Part shown: one piece after another, positions 27,359-36,823 of the stretch
Layout of the letters: every line of letters starts with the position of its first letter
Position numbering within the stretch: position 1 is the stretch's first letter
Assembly (NCBI GenBank): GCA_963833745.1
Contig: CAWHZD010000007.1
Span: 806,001 to 870,000, forward strand
Direction of reading: 5' to 3'
Length of the DNA stretch: 64,000 nt
DNA from: AP-15 sp963833745
Lineage (GTDB): Bacteria > Pseudomonadota > Alphaproteobacteria > ATCC43930 > CGMCC-115725
Notes under the pieces: generated by a model
What the model was told of the DNA's origin: nothing
The model's database searches: none
What the model saw: only the letters and a program-made list of their open reading frames with translations
Translations under genes and position numbers: made by a program

Positions 27359-28939
27359 TCAGTAGCCGAGGGCGAGGCCATCCTTACGGGGTTCGGAGCC
27401 GCCGATCAACACCCCTCGTTGATGGTCGATCCAGATCGCCTGGCAGCCGCCGAGCGGCACATCCTGCTCCTCGATCACGTGGCCGCGGCGAGCCAGATCG
27501 GCGACCAGCGGCTGCGGCAGCGCGCGCTCGACCTGCAACGCGCCGCGGTAGGGGAAGATACGCGGCGCTTCGGCGGCCTGCTGCGGGTCCATGCCGCGAT
27601 CGAGCACACGGTGCAAAAAAGTTGCATGGCCGACCGCTTGATATTGACCGCCCATCACCCCGAACGGCATGACCGCGCGACCGTCCTTGACCAGCATGCC
27701 GGGGATGATCGTGTGGAGCGGGCGTTTGCGCGGCGCAATCGCATTGGGGTGACCGGGGATCGTTCGGAAGCCGGTGCCGCGGTTATGCAGCACCACGCCG
27801 CATTCGGGCGCCACGATGCCGCTGCCGAACGCCGAGAACAGCGAATTGATGAACGAGCACGCGTTGCCGTCGCGGTCGACGACGCAGAGATAAACCGTGT
27901 CCTTGTGCTCGATCTCGGCCCAGCACGCCCCCGGCAGCGCCTGGTCGAGTCGGATCGTTTTGCGGGTGCGCTCGGCCCGCGACTCGGACAGAAACCCGGC
28001 AACGTCGACCGGCACCTGCTCGGGATCGCCGATGAAGTGGTCGCGGACCCAATAGGCCGCCTTCGACGCCTCGGCCAGTAGATGCATGCGGTCAGCCTCA
28101 GTGAAGGCATCTCCGTCGAGCGCGTAGCCCTCGAGGGTGCGCAAAATCATCAGCGCCGCCATGCCCTGGCCATTGGGCGGGCATTCGTAGACGTCGCAGC
28201 CGCGATAAGGAGCCGTGATCGGCTCGACCCAATTTGACCGCTGGTCGGCGAAATCGTCTTCCTGATGCAGTCCGCCGAGCGATTTTAGACGGGCCACGAT
28301 CTCCTTCATCACCGGGCCGTCGTAGAATGCTTCGCGGCCTTTGCGGCCGATGCGGCGCAAGGTCTTGGCAAGCGGCGGGTTCGTCATGCGGTCGCCGGCG
28401 GAGGGCGGCCTACCCGCGGGAAGGAACAGCGACGCGGTCACCGGATCGCGCAGTTTCGCCTGGTTGCGCTGCCAGTCGGCGGCGATGCGAGGGGTCACGA
28501 CATAGCCTTCTTCGGCTGCTCGTGCCGCCGGCTCCAGCAGCTCGGCAAGCGGACGGGTACCGTATTCCCGGTTGAAGGTGCACCAGGCGTCGATGGCGCC
28601 GGGCACGGTCACGGCATGCGGCGTGGGCACCTCGATTTCGTGGATGCCGTGCTCGACATACCATTCAACATGGGCTTTGGCCGGGGCGCGGCCGGAGCCG
28701 TTCAGCGCCACCGGCGCCCCGCTGCTGCGCGAGTACATCACAAAGCAGTCGCCGCCGATCCCGGTGCTTTGCGGCTCGACGACGCACAGCATCGCAACCG
28801 CCGCGACCGCGGCGTCGGCGGCATTGCCTCCCGAGCGCAGGACGTCGAGTGCCGCGAGGGTTGCCCTCGGCTGCGAGGTCGCCGCCATCCCGTTCGCCGC
28901 CATCGCCGCCGAGCGGCCCGGAACATTGAAGTCACGCAT
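27359..28939 (-). CDS. Gamma-glutamyltransferase family protein
   Basis: The 526-residue precursor should self-cleave before the catalytic Thr (T348 in HKDTVYLCVVD) into two subunits. The large-subunit start AANGMAATSQP...LRSGGNAADAAVA and the GIGGDCFVMY block are typical; the small subunit has SINSLFSAFGSG-like and FGVMGGQYQ blocks. No signal peptide is seen from ATG 28939, unlike E. coli Ggt, so it may be cytoplasmic and closer to the FpuA/cephalosporin acylase-like branch. The frame remains open to 29017 without support. It breaks the usual synteny after rlmH. Confidence 0.88.
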   Translation of the reverse strand: MRDFNVPGRSAAMAANGMAATSQPRATLAALDVLRSGGNAADAAVAAVAMLCVVEPQSTGIGGDCFVMYSRSSGAPVALNGSGRAPAKAHVEWYVEHGIHEIEVPTPHAVTVPGAIDAWCTFNREYGTRPLAELLEPAARAAEEGYVVTPRIAADWQRNQAKLRDPVTASLFLPAGRPPSAGDRMTNPPLAKTLRRIGRKGREAFYDGPVMKEIVARLKSLGGLHQEDDFADQRSNWVEPITAPYRGCDVYECPPNGQGMAALMILRTLEGYALDGDAFTEADRMHLLAEASKAAYWVRDHFIGDPEQVPVDVAGFLSESRAERTRKTIRLDQALPGACWAEIEHKDTVYLCVVDRDGNACSFINSLFSAFGSGIVAPECGVVLHNRGTGFRTIPGHPNAIAPRKRPLHTIIPGMLVKDGRAVMPFGVMGGQYQAVGHATFLHRVLDRGMDPQQAAEAPRIFPYRGALQVERALPQPLVADLARRGHVIEEQDVPLGGCQAIWIDHQRGVLIGGSEPRKDGLALGY

Positions 28940-29071
28940 GTCCGCTTCCTTGCCCATTGCGAAAGTGCCCGGCCGGGCGGGCAAACCTGACCCGCCGGCA
29001 TCCTGCTTGCCGGGCACTAATGCACCGTCATAACTTGCCGGTCAATTCGCGACACGGGAACAAGATCGATC

Positions 29072-30112
29072 ATGGATGGAAGTTTCGGACCCTTGCGCTT
29101 TCCGGTTGCAATACCGCCGCAGGCGGGAGAGATCCTGCCGATTGCGCCGGGGGTCTTTTGGCTGCGCATGCCGCTGCCTTTTGCGCTCGACCACATCAAT
29201 TTGTGGCTGCTCGAAGACGGGCCCGGTTGGACCATCGTCGACACCGGCTATGCGATGCCGGAATCGAAATCGGCCTGGGAGCAGATCTTTTCCGAGCACC
29301 TCGGCGCGCGGCCGGTGACGCGGGTCATTGTCACCCATTTCCATCCGGACCATGTCGGGCTCGCCGGCTGGCTCGTCGAACGGTGGCGGGTGCCGCTGTG
29401 GATCACCGAGAAGGAATGGCTCTACGCCCGGGTGATGAGCCGGGGCGGCGACGACTTTGTTCCATTGCGCCGCGATTTCGCCCGCCGCGCCGGGCTCGAC
29501 CCTGCATCGAGCGAGTTGTTCGGCGAGCGCGAGAAGAGCTACCGCCGCGGCGTGCCGTCGGTCCCGCCGGCCTTTCGCCGGATTGCCGACGGCATGGTGA
29601 TCGAGATCGGCGGGCGGGAATGGCGGGTCATTGTCGGTGAAGGCCATGCCCCGGAACTCGCCTGCCTGTATTGCGCGGAAACCGGAGTGCTGATCTCGAG
29701 CGACCAGGTGCTGCCGAGGATTTCGCCTAATGTCAGCGTACAGGCGCAGGAGCCCGACGGCGATCCGCTGGCGCAGTACCTCGCTTCGCTGAGCAAGCTG
29801 CGCGCAACGGTGCCATCCGAAAGCCTGGTGCTGCCGTCGCACAATTTGCCGTTTTTCGGTTTGCATACGCGCATCGACGAATTGGCGGGGCATCACCAAG
29901 CGCGCTGCGAGGAGCTCATCGCCGCCCTAACGCACCCGCAGAGTGCGGTCGATCTCCTCCCGGTGCTGTTCCGCCGGCCGCTGGACCGGCATCAGACGGC
30001 GTTCGCGCTTGGCGAGGCGCTCGCCCATCTGCATTATCTGGAGCGCGACGGCGCTCTCGAACGGGTGCATGGACCGGATGGCGTCGATCGGTTCGTGCGC
30101 GCAGCGGGATAG
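29072..30112 (+). CDS. MBL-fold metallo-hydrolase
   Basis: 346 residues. The metallo-beta-lactamase core has VDTGYAMPES, the zinc motif THFHPDH (88-94), a later GEGHAPE His, SSDQVLP Asp, and SHNLPF. This is the glyoxalase II/lactonase-like architecture, with an extra C-terminal helical part of about 80 residues. The substrate is unknown. It is followed by a substrate-binding protein and a VOC protein in the same direction. Confidence 0.85.
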   Translation: MDGSFGPLRFPVAIPPQAGEILPIAPGVFWLRMPLPFALDHINLWLLEDGPGWTIVDTGYAMPESKSAWEQIFSEHLGARPVTRVIVTHFHPDHVGLAGWLVERWRVPLWITEKEWLYARVMSRGGDDFVPLRRDFARRAGLDPASSELFGEREKSYRRGVPSVPPAFRRIADGMVIEIGGREWRVIVGEGHAPELACLYCAETGVLISSDQVLPRISPNVSVQAQEPDGDPLAQYLASLSKLRATVPSESLVLPSHNLPFFGLHTRIDELAGHHQARCEELIAALTHPQSAVDLLPVLFRRPLDRHQTAFALGEALAHLHYLERDGALERVHGPDGVDRFVRAAG

Positions 30113-30158
30113 CGCCGCAAAACGCGCGGCCAAGTTACAAGGAAGCAGGGAGGAATAG

Positions 30159-31430
30159 ATGGTTCGGAAGGATTTCTCGCGGCGACGCTGGTTCGCGGCC
30201 GCTGTAGCGGTGTCGCTGACCCTCGCGGTGGCGCCGGGCGCGGCGCGGGCGGCGGAGCCGATCACGATCGGCTTCGGCATGGGGCTGACCGGCGGGCTCG
30301 CCGCGGCCGGCAAGTCGGCGCTGCTCGCGATGCAGATCTGGCAAGACGACGTAAACGCCAAAGGCGGCCTGCTGGGCCGGCCCGTCAAGTTGGTCTACTA
30401 CGACGACCAGAGCAATCCGGCGACGGTGCCCGGTATCTATACAAAGCTGCTCGACGTCGACAAGGTCGACTTGATCGTGTCGGGCTACGGCACGAACCTG
30501 ATCGCGCCGGCGATGCCGGTTGCAATCTCGCACGAGCGGCTGTTCCTCGGGCTGTTCGGGCTCGCGGTCAACAGCGAGTTCCACTATCCGAAATATTTCT
30601 CGATGCTGCCGGCCGGTCCCGACCCGAAACATGCCTTCGCCCAGCCGTTCTTCGAGGTCGCGATGGCCGCAGACCCGAAGCCTAAGACGCTCGCCCTGCT
30701 TGCCGAAGACGCCGAGTTTCCCAAAAACGCTTCCGAGGGTGTCCGCGACCTCGCCAAGCAATACGGGGTCGATATCGTCTACGACAAGACCTACCCGCCG
30801 GGGACGCCGGACTTTACGCCGATCATCCATGCGATCCAGGCGACCAACCCCGACATGGTCTTTGTCGCCTCCTACCCGCCGGGTTCGGCCGGCATGCTGC
30901 GCGCTGCAACCGAGTCCGGTCTCAAGACCCGGTTTTTCGGCGGCGGCATGGTCGGGCTGCAATACACGTCGGTCAAACAGCAATTCGGACCAAAGCTGGA
31001 CGGCGTCGTCGATTACGACTGGTGGATCCCGGCGCCGACGATGCAGTTCCCCGGCATCCTCGATTTCCTGAAGGAATATCAGACCAAGGCTTCCGGCGCC
31101 GGCGTCGATCCGCTGGGCTGGTATCTGCCGCCCTTCGCCTATGCCAATCTGCAGGTGCTGGGCGACGCGGTCGAGGCGACGAAGAGCCTCGACCAGACCA
31201 AGCTCGCCGATTACATCCGCAGCCACCCGTTCAAGACGATCGTTGGCAACATCAGCTTTGGCACCGACGGAGAATGGTCACGGCCGCGCGTGCTCGAAGT
31301 GCAGTGGCAGAATATCAAGAGCAAAAACCTCGACCAGTTCAAGGACACCAAGACCGAAGCGATCCTCGAACCGGCGCAGTATCGCACCGGCACCGTGATC
31401 GCGCCTTACAATGGCGGCGCCGGCGAATAA
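30159..31430 (+). CDS. Branched-chain amino acid-type ABC transporter substrate-binding protein
   Basis: A 423-residue type I periplasmic binding protein of the LivK/Peripla_BP_6 class. The N-terminus MVRKDFSRRRWFAAAVAVSL has a twin-arginine-like start and a hydrophobic core ending ARAA. Family lines are ITIGFGMGLTGGLAAAGKSALLAMQIW and a DVNAKGGLLGRPVKLVYYDDQSNP segment. Such proteins bind amino acids, amides or aromatic acids. No permease or ATPase genes are adjacent, so it is an orphan binding protein here. AGGGAGGA precedes ATG 30159. Confidence 0.88.
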   Translation: MVRKDFSRRRWFAAAVAVSLTLAVAPGAARAAEPITIGFGMGLTGGLAAAGKSALLAMQIWQDDVNAKGGLLGRPVKLVYYDDQSNPATVPGIYTKLLDVDKVDLIVSGYGTNLIAPAMPVAISHERLFLGLFGLAVNSEFHYPKYFSMLPAGPDPKHAFAQPFFEVAMAADPKPKTLALLAEDAEFPKNASEGVRDLAKQYGVDIVYDKTYPPGTPDFTPIIHAIQATNPDMVFVASYPPGSAGMLRAATESGLKTRFFGGGMVGLQYTSVKQQFGPKLDGVVDYDWWIPAPTMQFPGILDFLKEYQTKASGAGVDPLGWYLPPFAYANLQVLGDAVEATKSLDQTKLADYIRSHPFKTIVGNISFGTDGEWSRPRVLEVQWQNIKSKNLDQFKDTKTEAILEPAQYRTGTVIAPYNGGAGE

Positions 31431-31443
31431 ACGGAGAAAGCGA

Positions 31444-31842
31444 GTGGCACGGATCAATCACGTAGCGCTGAAGGTCACCGACCTCGACAAGGCAACCCGC
31501 TTTTACGAGACCGTGTTCGGCTTTCGCCAGGTCGGCACCGGACGGTCGCGCGGGCATACCTCGCGTCATCTGACCGACGGCTATGTCGATCTGGCGTTGA
31601 TGGTGTACGACAGCGAGGAGGACGCAGAGGCGAAACTCGTCGGCGCCGGCCCGGCGATCCACCATATCGGCATCGCCGTCGAAGACCGCGAGGACGTCCT
31701 CGCCAAGATCGAGGCGGCCGGCGGCACGATCCTGTCCAAGCGCGGTGCCGGAACCGTCAAATTCCGCTCGCCCGACGGGACGATCGCCGAGATCGCCGAC
31801 CCCGGCCGCTACGCGAAGCTGGCCGAAGAGCGCCGCGATTAG
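31444..31842 (+). CDS. VOC family (glyoxalase/dioxygenase fold) protein
   Basis: 132 residues in one vicinal-oxygen-chelate domain: INHVALKVTDLDKATRFYETVFGF, a middle IHHIGIAVED, and VKFRSPDGTIAEIADPG. His in NHVAL and HHIGI and a Glu in IAEIA are the likely metal ligands. It is probably a lyase, epimerase or dioxygenase of unknown substrate. GTG 31444 follows GGAGAAAGC, 13 bases after the binding-protein stop, so the two are likely co-transcribed. Confidence 0.85.
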   Translation: MARINHVALKVTDLDKATRFYETVFGFRQVGTGRSRGHTSRHLTDGYVDLALMVYDSEEDAEAKLVGAGPAIHHIGIAVEDREDVLAKIEAAGGTILSKRGAGTVKFRSPDGTIAEIADPGRYAKLAEERRD

Positions 31843-31979
31843 TAGCGTCGCTGCAAACCGGACTTCATACCTGAAGTATCGTCATCCCCTGGCATCGTGC
31901 CGGGCGCGCACCAAATTCTTGGGATACTTACATTAAACTTACGTCATCGGTGGCGCGTCTAGTTTCGGTTAAAAAGACC

Positions 31980-32038
31980 TTGACTCGCTTTTGCGGTTTT
32001 ATATGGTCTGCCTCGCGCAGTAGTTAATCTAACTGCGC
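31980..32038 (+). promoter_or_regulatory. Promoter and leader hairpin of the secreted protein gene
   Basis: TTGACT (31980-31985) and TATGGT (32002-32007) are separated by 16 bases. Just downstream GCGCAGT (32015-32021) pairs with ACTGCGC (32032-32038) around a ten-base loop, which may be an operator or an mRNA leader hairpin. The surrounding 225 bases are AT-rich for this genome and hold no gene. Confidence 0.5.
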
Positions 32039-32069
32039 TATTGAGAATAACTCGCAATGGGAGGGGAAA

Positions 32070-33446
32070 GTGCTTCTGCATTACAATTTGTTGAATGTCG
32101 CATTGCGGAAATACTTCCGGTGGGCGGCGTTGGTGGCAGCGCCGGCGCTGCTGATCTCAGGGGCCGGCGCATGGGCCGCGTCGCCGGAGAATAACGGGCC
32201 GGTCACCTTACAGTTCACAATCCCAATCCCGCCGGTCGCCACCAACGCGACCGGAGGAATGTACGGCTTTGACATCAGCTGGGTCGACCAGACGACCCAG
32301 ACCTACTATCTCGGCGACCGCTCAAACGCGGCGGTTGACGTCGTCAATGCCAAGACCGGCGTGTTTGTCAAGCACATCACCGCGACACCCGCTTTCGCCG
32401 GGGTCGTGCTCAACACGATGACGGGGGCCGTCAACAACAACCTCTCGGGTCCCAACGGGGTCGTAACCGGTGTCGTCGCTGGGCAAGACTGTCTCTTTGC
32501 CGGCGATGGTCCCAGCCGCGTGGTCTCTTTCACCCTTCCTGGGGGAAAGCAGGTCACCAGCATCTCGACGGGCGGCATGTTCCGCGCGGACGAAATGGCG
32601 TTCGACCCGAAGGACAGGCTGCTGGCGGTCGCAAATAATGCGGACACCCCGCCCTTTGTGACGTTGCTCAACGTCAGCTCGAAATGCGCGCTGACGATCA
32701 AGAGCAAGACTTTGCTGAACGCGGCTAATGGCGTCGACGCTCAGAACGGGGCCGAGCAAGCGGTGTGGGAGCCGGTGACCCAGCGGTTCTACATGTCGAT
32801 CCCGCAAGTGGGCCCCGATCTGCTGAGCGGCGGTATCGCTCGCATCAACCCCATGACCGGGAAGGTCGAAACGGTGCTGTTTGTGCCGTTTTGCCAGCCG
32901 GCCGGCCTCGCTCTCGGCCCCAATCAAACGTTTTTAGCGGGCTGCAGCGTGGTGTTCGATACGACGGGAACCGCTTGGACGGGCTCCAGCACGGACAGCG
33001 CCAACCCCGTTCAAGTGATCATTGACACCAATGGTATCTTTGCGTTCGTGTCGGGCGTGGGCTCCTCCGACGAAGTCGCTTACGACTCGGGCGACAATCA
33101 CTGGTACACCGGCACCTCAAATTCGCCCTATTCAGCGCATCCGGTAGCCGGAACCACGGGCGCCACTTCGACCACGGATCAGGGCGCCGCCATTCTTGGG
33201 GTGATCGACGGGACGAGCCAAAACCTGGATCAAATCGTGCCGACGATCAATGTGCCGGGAGTGAAGCCGTTTTTGGGACCGCCGCCGGGACATCCTTCGG
33301 GGAGCTCGCACTCGGTGGCTGCCAATGCCACGAACAATTGGGTGTTCGTGCCACACCCGGCGAACAATGCCGTTCTCGGCTGCCTGACCGGATGCATTGC
33401 CGTTTTCTATCGCAACGACGCCGACAAGGCCGGCGCCACCGATTAG
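32070..33446 (+). CDS. Secreted beta-propeller-like hypothetical protein
   Basis: 458 residues with a signal peptide (membrane core WAALVAAPALLISGAGAWA, cleavage near residue 37). Repeated propeller-like strands follow: YGFDISWVDQTTQTYYLGDRS, a DVVNAKTGVFVKHI segment, FDPKDRLLAVANN, and NWVFVPHPAN. The mature protein contains several Cys that could form disulfides (QDCLF, SKCAL, PFCQP, AGCSV, LGCLTGC). No named family is recognised. GTG 32070 follows GGGAGGGG. A strong terminator lies 70 bases after the stop. Confidence 0.75.
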   Translation: MLLHYNLLNVALRKYFRWAALVAAPALLISGAGAWAASPENNGPVTLQFTIPIPPVATNATGGMYGFDISWVDQTTQTYYLGDRSNAAVDVVNAKTGVFVKHITATPAFAGVVLNTMTGAVNNNLSGPNGVVTGVVAGQDCLFAGDGPSRVVSFTLPGGKQVTSISTGGMFRADEMAFDPKDRLLAVANNADTPPFVTLLNVSSKCALTIKSKTLLNAANGVDAQNGAEQAVWEPVTQRFYMSIPQVGPDLLSGGIARINPMTGKVETVLFVPFCQPAGLALGPNQTFLAGCSVVFDTTGTAWTGSSTDSANPVQVIIDTNGIFAFVSGVGSSDEVAYDSGDNHWYTGTSNSPYSAHPVAGTTGATSTTDQGAAILGVIDGTSQNLDQIVPTINVPGVKPFLGPPPGHPSGSSHSVAANATNNWVFVPHPANNAVLGCLTGCIAVFYRNDADKAGATD

Positions 33447-33515
33447 AGGCCTGTGTAAACCCTCGCGCGCCCCAGCCCTGAGAGGTCGCGGCGCGCAAGG
33501 TGCAGCAGTCAACAG

Positions 33516-33551
33516 AAACGCAGGCTTCGGCCTGCGTTTCGTGTTTGTTGG
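33516..33551 (+). terminator. Rho-independent terminator with TTCG tetraloop
   Basis: AAACGCAGGC (33516-33525) and GCCTGCGTTT (33530-33539) form a perfect ten-base stem closed by TTCG, followed by a T-rich CGTGTTTGTT. It ends transcription of the secreted protein gene. Confidence 0.85.
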
Positions 33552-33891
33552 GTCGAAGATTTTGCCGGCAGTCAGCGACGCGCTGCCGAGGATAACAGCG
33601 CCTGCCACAGCCGCGCCGGCGTTGCCGGCATGCCCTCAGGCATCAGACGCAAGCCGGGTCGAAGGCAACATCACGGATGATTTGACGAGTGAATGAACAC
33701 CCGACACATCTCATTCCTTAAGATAAACTGAGAACAGGGTTATGATCTTTGTCCGGCCAGCTCCGAGTCCATTGCGTATTTGGGGCAATGTTCGAGATAG
33801 GCGCCCTCGTGGCTGGCAACCAGTTCGACAATACTCAACCGCAACCAACCCGGCGCGTCCAAATCCGCAGACCGGTTGCGGCTGAGGCTCG

Positions 33892-34041
33892 TCACGCCAT
33901 TTTGCCCGCGTCACGACCGTCCATCTGGCGGACGTGTGCCTTTCCGACCACCATCGCCAGATATCGTGCCGCCTTCATCTCCTCCTCGCGACTGATCTTG
34001 TCGACTTCGAGTTTGAGGTCTTCGGGAAGAAGCTCGCGCAT
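33892..34041 (-). pseudogene. Fragment resembling the C-terminal part of a DUF2252 protein
   Basis: A minus-strand frame of 49 residues starting at ATG 34041 reads RELLPEDLKLEVDK, then a short Arg/Glu-rich turn, then MKAARYLAMVVGKAHVRQMD. As I recall the family, this matches a segment in the later part of DUF2252 proteins. A full member has over 400 residues, so this would be a remnant. The family link is by eye and needs a search. Confidence 0.35.
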
Positions 34042-34531
34042 GAACTCAGCGCATTATAGATTGTTGAAAATTCATCTCTGTCCTTCGTCATGGAAATTTT
34101 GAACAGCGCGGTGCTGCCTATTTCCGAATAAAGCGGAGATAGAATTTTTGAACCGTTGCATTATTAACTCTAGTTCTGTCCTGAGGACGCTGGCGACCCC
34201 TTCGCGCTCGCGGTCGTATCGATATTGTTCACGTCGGCGCGCGAGCCATCCGTTCACAGTATGGTTATTATTACCCCGACGAACCAAGCAACGCCGCGAT
34301 AGCGGTTTGGTAATTGCTTGCAGCCTGAAATATATTCAAGCAATTCTCCATGGGTCATCGCTCCCGCCGAATGCGCGCATCGTGCGCGCCCGGTTTTTCT
34401 TCTCACAGTCTATCATGCGACCTCCATCTGTCGAAGGCCGCGGCCGTCGCGCCCGTGCCGCACGGAGAGCTGATTGACACCGCCGCAAGCGCCGCGAAAC
34501 ATGCGGATGCTCATTCCGGCGAGAGGCGAAC
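34042..34531. other. Intergenic stretch before the HyuA-type gene
   Basis: About 490 bases of lower GC content. A minus-strand frame (34072-34287) has a charged helical sequence but no ribosome site or family likeness. GAGAGGCG lies before GTG 34532. Nothing else is seen. Confidence 0.45.
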
Positions 34532-36616
34532 GTGGCGGCAGAAGGCGCAAGACTGGGTGTCGACATCGGCGGCACCTTTACCGATGTGGCGCTCGAACGG
34601 GGCGAAGAGCGGTGGAGTGCCAAGATCCTGACGACCCCCGACGCCCCGGAGCGGGCGGTCATCGAGGTCATCCACCGGGTGCTCGGCGAAGCCCGCCTCA
34701 CGCCCGCCGCGCTGTCGATCATCATCCATGGCACGACCCTGGCGACCAACGCGATCATCGAGCGCAAGGGAGCAAAGACCGCGCTCCTGACGACCGAAGG
34801 TTTTCGCGACACGATCGAGATCCGCCACGAAAACCGCTTTGAGCAATACGACGTCAACATCGACTTGCCACCGCCCCTGGTGCCGCGCCGGTTGCGCTTT
34901 CCAGTGCGCGAGCGCGTCGACGCGCAGGGCCGGGTGCTGGCGGCGCTCGACGAGGCGGGGGTGGCGGCGCTCGCCGGCCGTCTCGCGAGCCAAGGCGTCG
35001 AGGCCGTCGCGATCGGCTTTCTGCACAGCTTTACCAACCCGGCGCATGAGCGCCGCGCCGGCGAGATCCTCGCCCGCCATCTGCCCGATGTCGCGGTCAC
35101 GCTGTCATCGGACGTGTCGCCCGAGATGCGCGAATACGAGCGCTTTTCGACCGCCTGCGCCAACGCCTATGTCCAGCCGCTGATCGGGCGCTATCTCGCC
35201 AGTCTCGAAACCCTGCTGCGGCGCGAGGGGTTCGCCTGCCCGCTGTTCCTGATGCTGTCGGGCGGCGGGCTGACCGCGGTCGAGACCGCGATCCGCTTTC
35301 CGGTGCGGCTCGTCGAATCGGGGCCAGCGGGCGGTGCGATCTTCGCCGCCAGGATCGCCCGCCAATGCCGGCTCGACAAGGTGCTGTCCTACGACATGGG
35401 CGGCACCACCGCCAAGATCTGCCTGATCGACGATCTGAAGCCGCAAACCAGCCGCGCTTTTGAGGTCGCGCGCATCTACCGGTTCAAGAAGGGCAGCGGG
35501 CTGCCACTGCGCATCCCGGTCATCGAGATGGTTGAGATCGGCGCCGGCGGCGGCTCGATCGCGCGGGTCGACCGACTGAAGCGGATCACCGTCGGGCCGG
35601 ACAGCGCCGGCGCCGACCCGGGGCCCGCCTGCTACGGCCGCGGCGGCCGGGCGCCGAGTGTGACCGACGCCGACCTCGTGCTCGGCCGCATCGACCCGGC
35701 CGGGTTTTCCGGCGGCCGGATGGCGCTCGACCGTGCCGCCGCCGAGGCCGCGATAGGGTGCGACGTGGCCGGGCCTTTGGGATTGGCGTTGGCGCTGGCC
35801 GCGCTCGGGGTCAGCGAAATCGTCGACGAGAACATGGCCAACGCCGCCCGCGTCCACGCGATCGAGAGCGGCAAGGACGCCCGCGGCCGCACCCTCGTCG
35901 CCTTTGGCGGGGCCGCCCCGCTGCACGCGGCCCGGCTCGCCGAAAAGCTCGGCCTCGACCGGGTGGTGGTGCCGGCGCAAGCCGGGGTCGGCTCGGCGGT
36001 CGGCTTTCTGCGCGCGCCGATCGCCTACGAGATCGTCCGCTCCAGCCTGCAGCGCCTCGAAACCTTTGATGCCGAGCGGGCCAATGCGCTCGTCGCCGAG
36101 ATGCGCGCCGAGGCCCTGCCGATCGTCCGCCGCGGCGCCCCCGACGCGCCATTGACCGAGACCCGCTCGGCCTTTATGCGCTACCGTGGCCAGGGTCACG
36201 AGATCGCCGTGCCGTTGCCGGCCGGCCCCTACCACGATGGCGACGCCGCGACCCTGCATGCCCTTTTCGAGGACGCCTACCGCCGGCTCTACCACCGGGT
36301 CATCCCCGGCGTCGAAGTCGAGGTGCTGAGCTGGGTCCTGCTGCTCTCCGCCCCGCCTCCCGCCGAAGCCGCCGCCCCGCCGCCGTCGCCGCCGGCCTAC
36401 GCGCCATCGCCCGCCCGCCACCGTCCGGTCTTCGACCCCGAATCGGGAGAGTTCGTCACCGTCGCGGTCCACGACCGCCATGACCTCAAGCCCGGCGCCC
36501 ACATCCCCGGCCCCGCCATCATCGTCGAAGACGAAACCTCGACCGTCGTCACCCGCCTCTTCACCGCGACGATCGACCCCTTCGGCTACATCAACCTCAC
36601 CCGCCGCGCGCCCTGA
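34532..36616 (+). CDS. Hydantoinase/oxoprolinase family protein (HyuA-type ATP-binding subunit)
   Basis: 694 residues of the HyuA family: GVDIGGTFTDVALE at the start (phosphate loop of the actin-like ATPase fold), GTTLATNAIIERKGAK, the VESGPAGGAIFAA motif, and YDMGGTTAKICLID. These proteins hydrolyse ATP to open lactam or hydantoin rings or to carboxylate ketones, always with a HyuB partner. No hyuB follows here: the next 260 bases are repeats and then a transposon, so the partner may have been lost or lies elsewhere. The C-terminal region has a Pro-rich insert (about 605-630). Start GTG 34532. Confidence 0.9.
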   Translation: MAAEGARLGVDIGGTFTDVALERGEERWSAKILTTPDAPERAVIEVIHRVLGEARLTPAALSIIIHGTTLATNAIIERKGAKTALLTTEGFRDTIEIRHENRFEQYDVNIDLPPPLVPRRLRFPVRERVDAQGRVLAALDEAGVAALAGRLASQGVEAVAIGFLHSFTNPAHERRAGEILARHLPDVAVTLSSDVSPEMREYERFSTACANAYVQPLIGRYLASLETLLRREGFACPLFLMLSGGGLTAVETAIRFPVRLVESGPAGGAIFAARIARQCRLDKVLSYDMGGTTAKICLIDDLKPQTSRAFEVARIYRFKKGSGLPLRIPVIEMVEIGAGGGSIARVDRLKRITVGPDSAGADPGPACYGRGGRAPSVTDADLVLGRIDPAGFSGGRMALDRAAAEAAIGCDVAGPLGLALALAALGVSEIVDENMANAARVHAIESGKDARGRTLVAFGGAAPLHAARLAEKLGLDRVVVPAQAGVGSAVGFLRAPIAYEIVRSSLQRLETFDAERANALVAEMRAEALPIVRRGAPDAPLTETRSAFMRYRGQGHEIAVPLPAGPYHDGDAATLHALFEDAYRRLYHRVIPGVEVEVLSWVLLLSAPPPAEAAAPPPSPPAYAPSPARHRPVFDPESGEFVTVAVHDRHDLKPGAHIPGPAIIVEDETSTVVTRLFTATIDPFGYINLTRRAP

Positions 36617-36638
36617 CCACCCGCCCGCCGACCAGGCC

Positions 36639-36823
36639 AATTCCCGGTTCGACGGGAATTATCCGGGATTTCGCCCCTCCAAGCCCTCGAATCGATCGAA
36701 AAACGTCTTTGTAAACAATACGTTGCCAAGAAATTCCCGTGGCCGGCCTAAACGGGAATTCTTTCCGCCGAACCGGGAATTAATTTCGAAGAACCGGGAA
36801 TTCATTTCGCCGAACCGGGAATT
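36639..36823. repeat. GGGAATT repeat cluster with three 21-bp tandem units
   Basis: Units of 21 bases ending CCGAACCGGGAATT or a close variant run at 36761-36781, 36782-36802 and 36803-36823. Upstream, AATTCCCG and CGGGAATT occur as inverted pairs around 36640-36660 and 36731-36760. All copies are multiples of three, so overlapping frames show repeated NRE(F/L) peptides, but no ribosome site or family supports a gene. It lies between the HyuA gene and the transposon. Confidence 0.8.

Noticed and set aside
34072..34287. 71-codon minus-strand frame with charged helices
   Set aside because: No ribosome site or recognisable family; could be a fragment but not supportable.
35105..36640. Minus-strand frame of 511 codons opposite the HyuA gene
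   Set aside because: The opposite strand has clear HyuA motifs; this frame shows only shadow composition.
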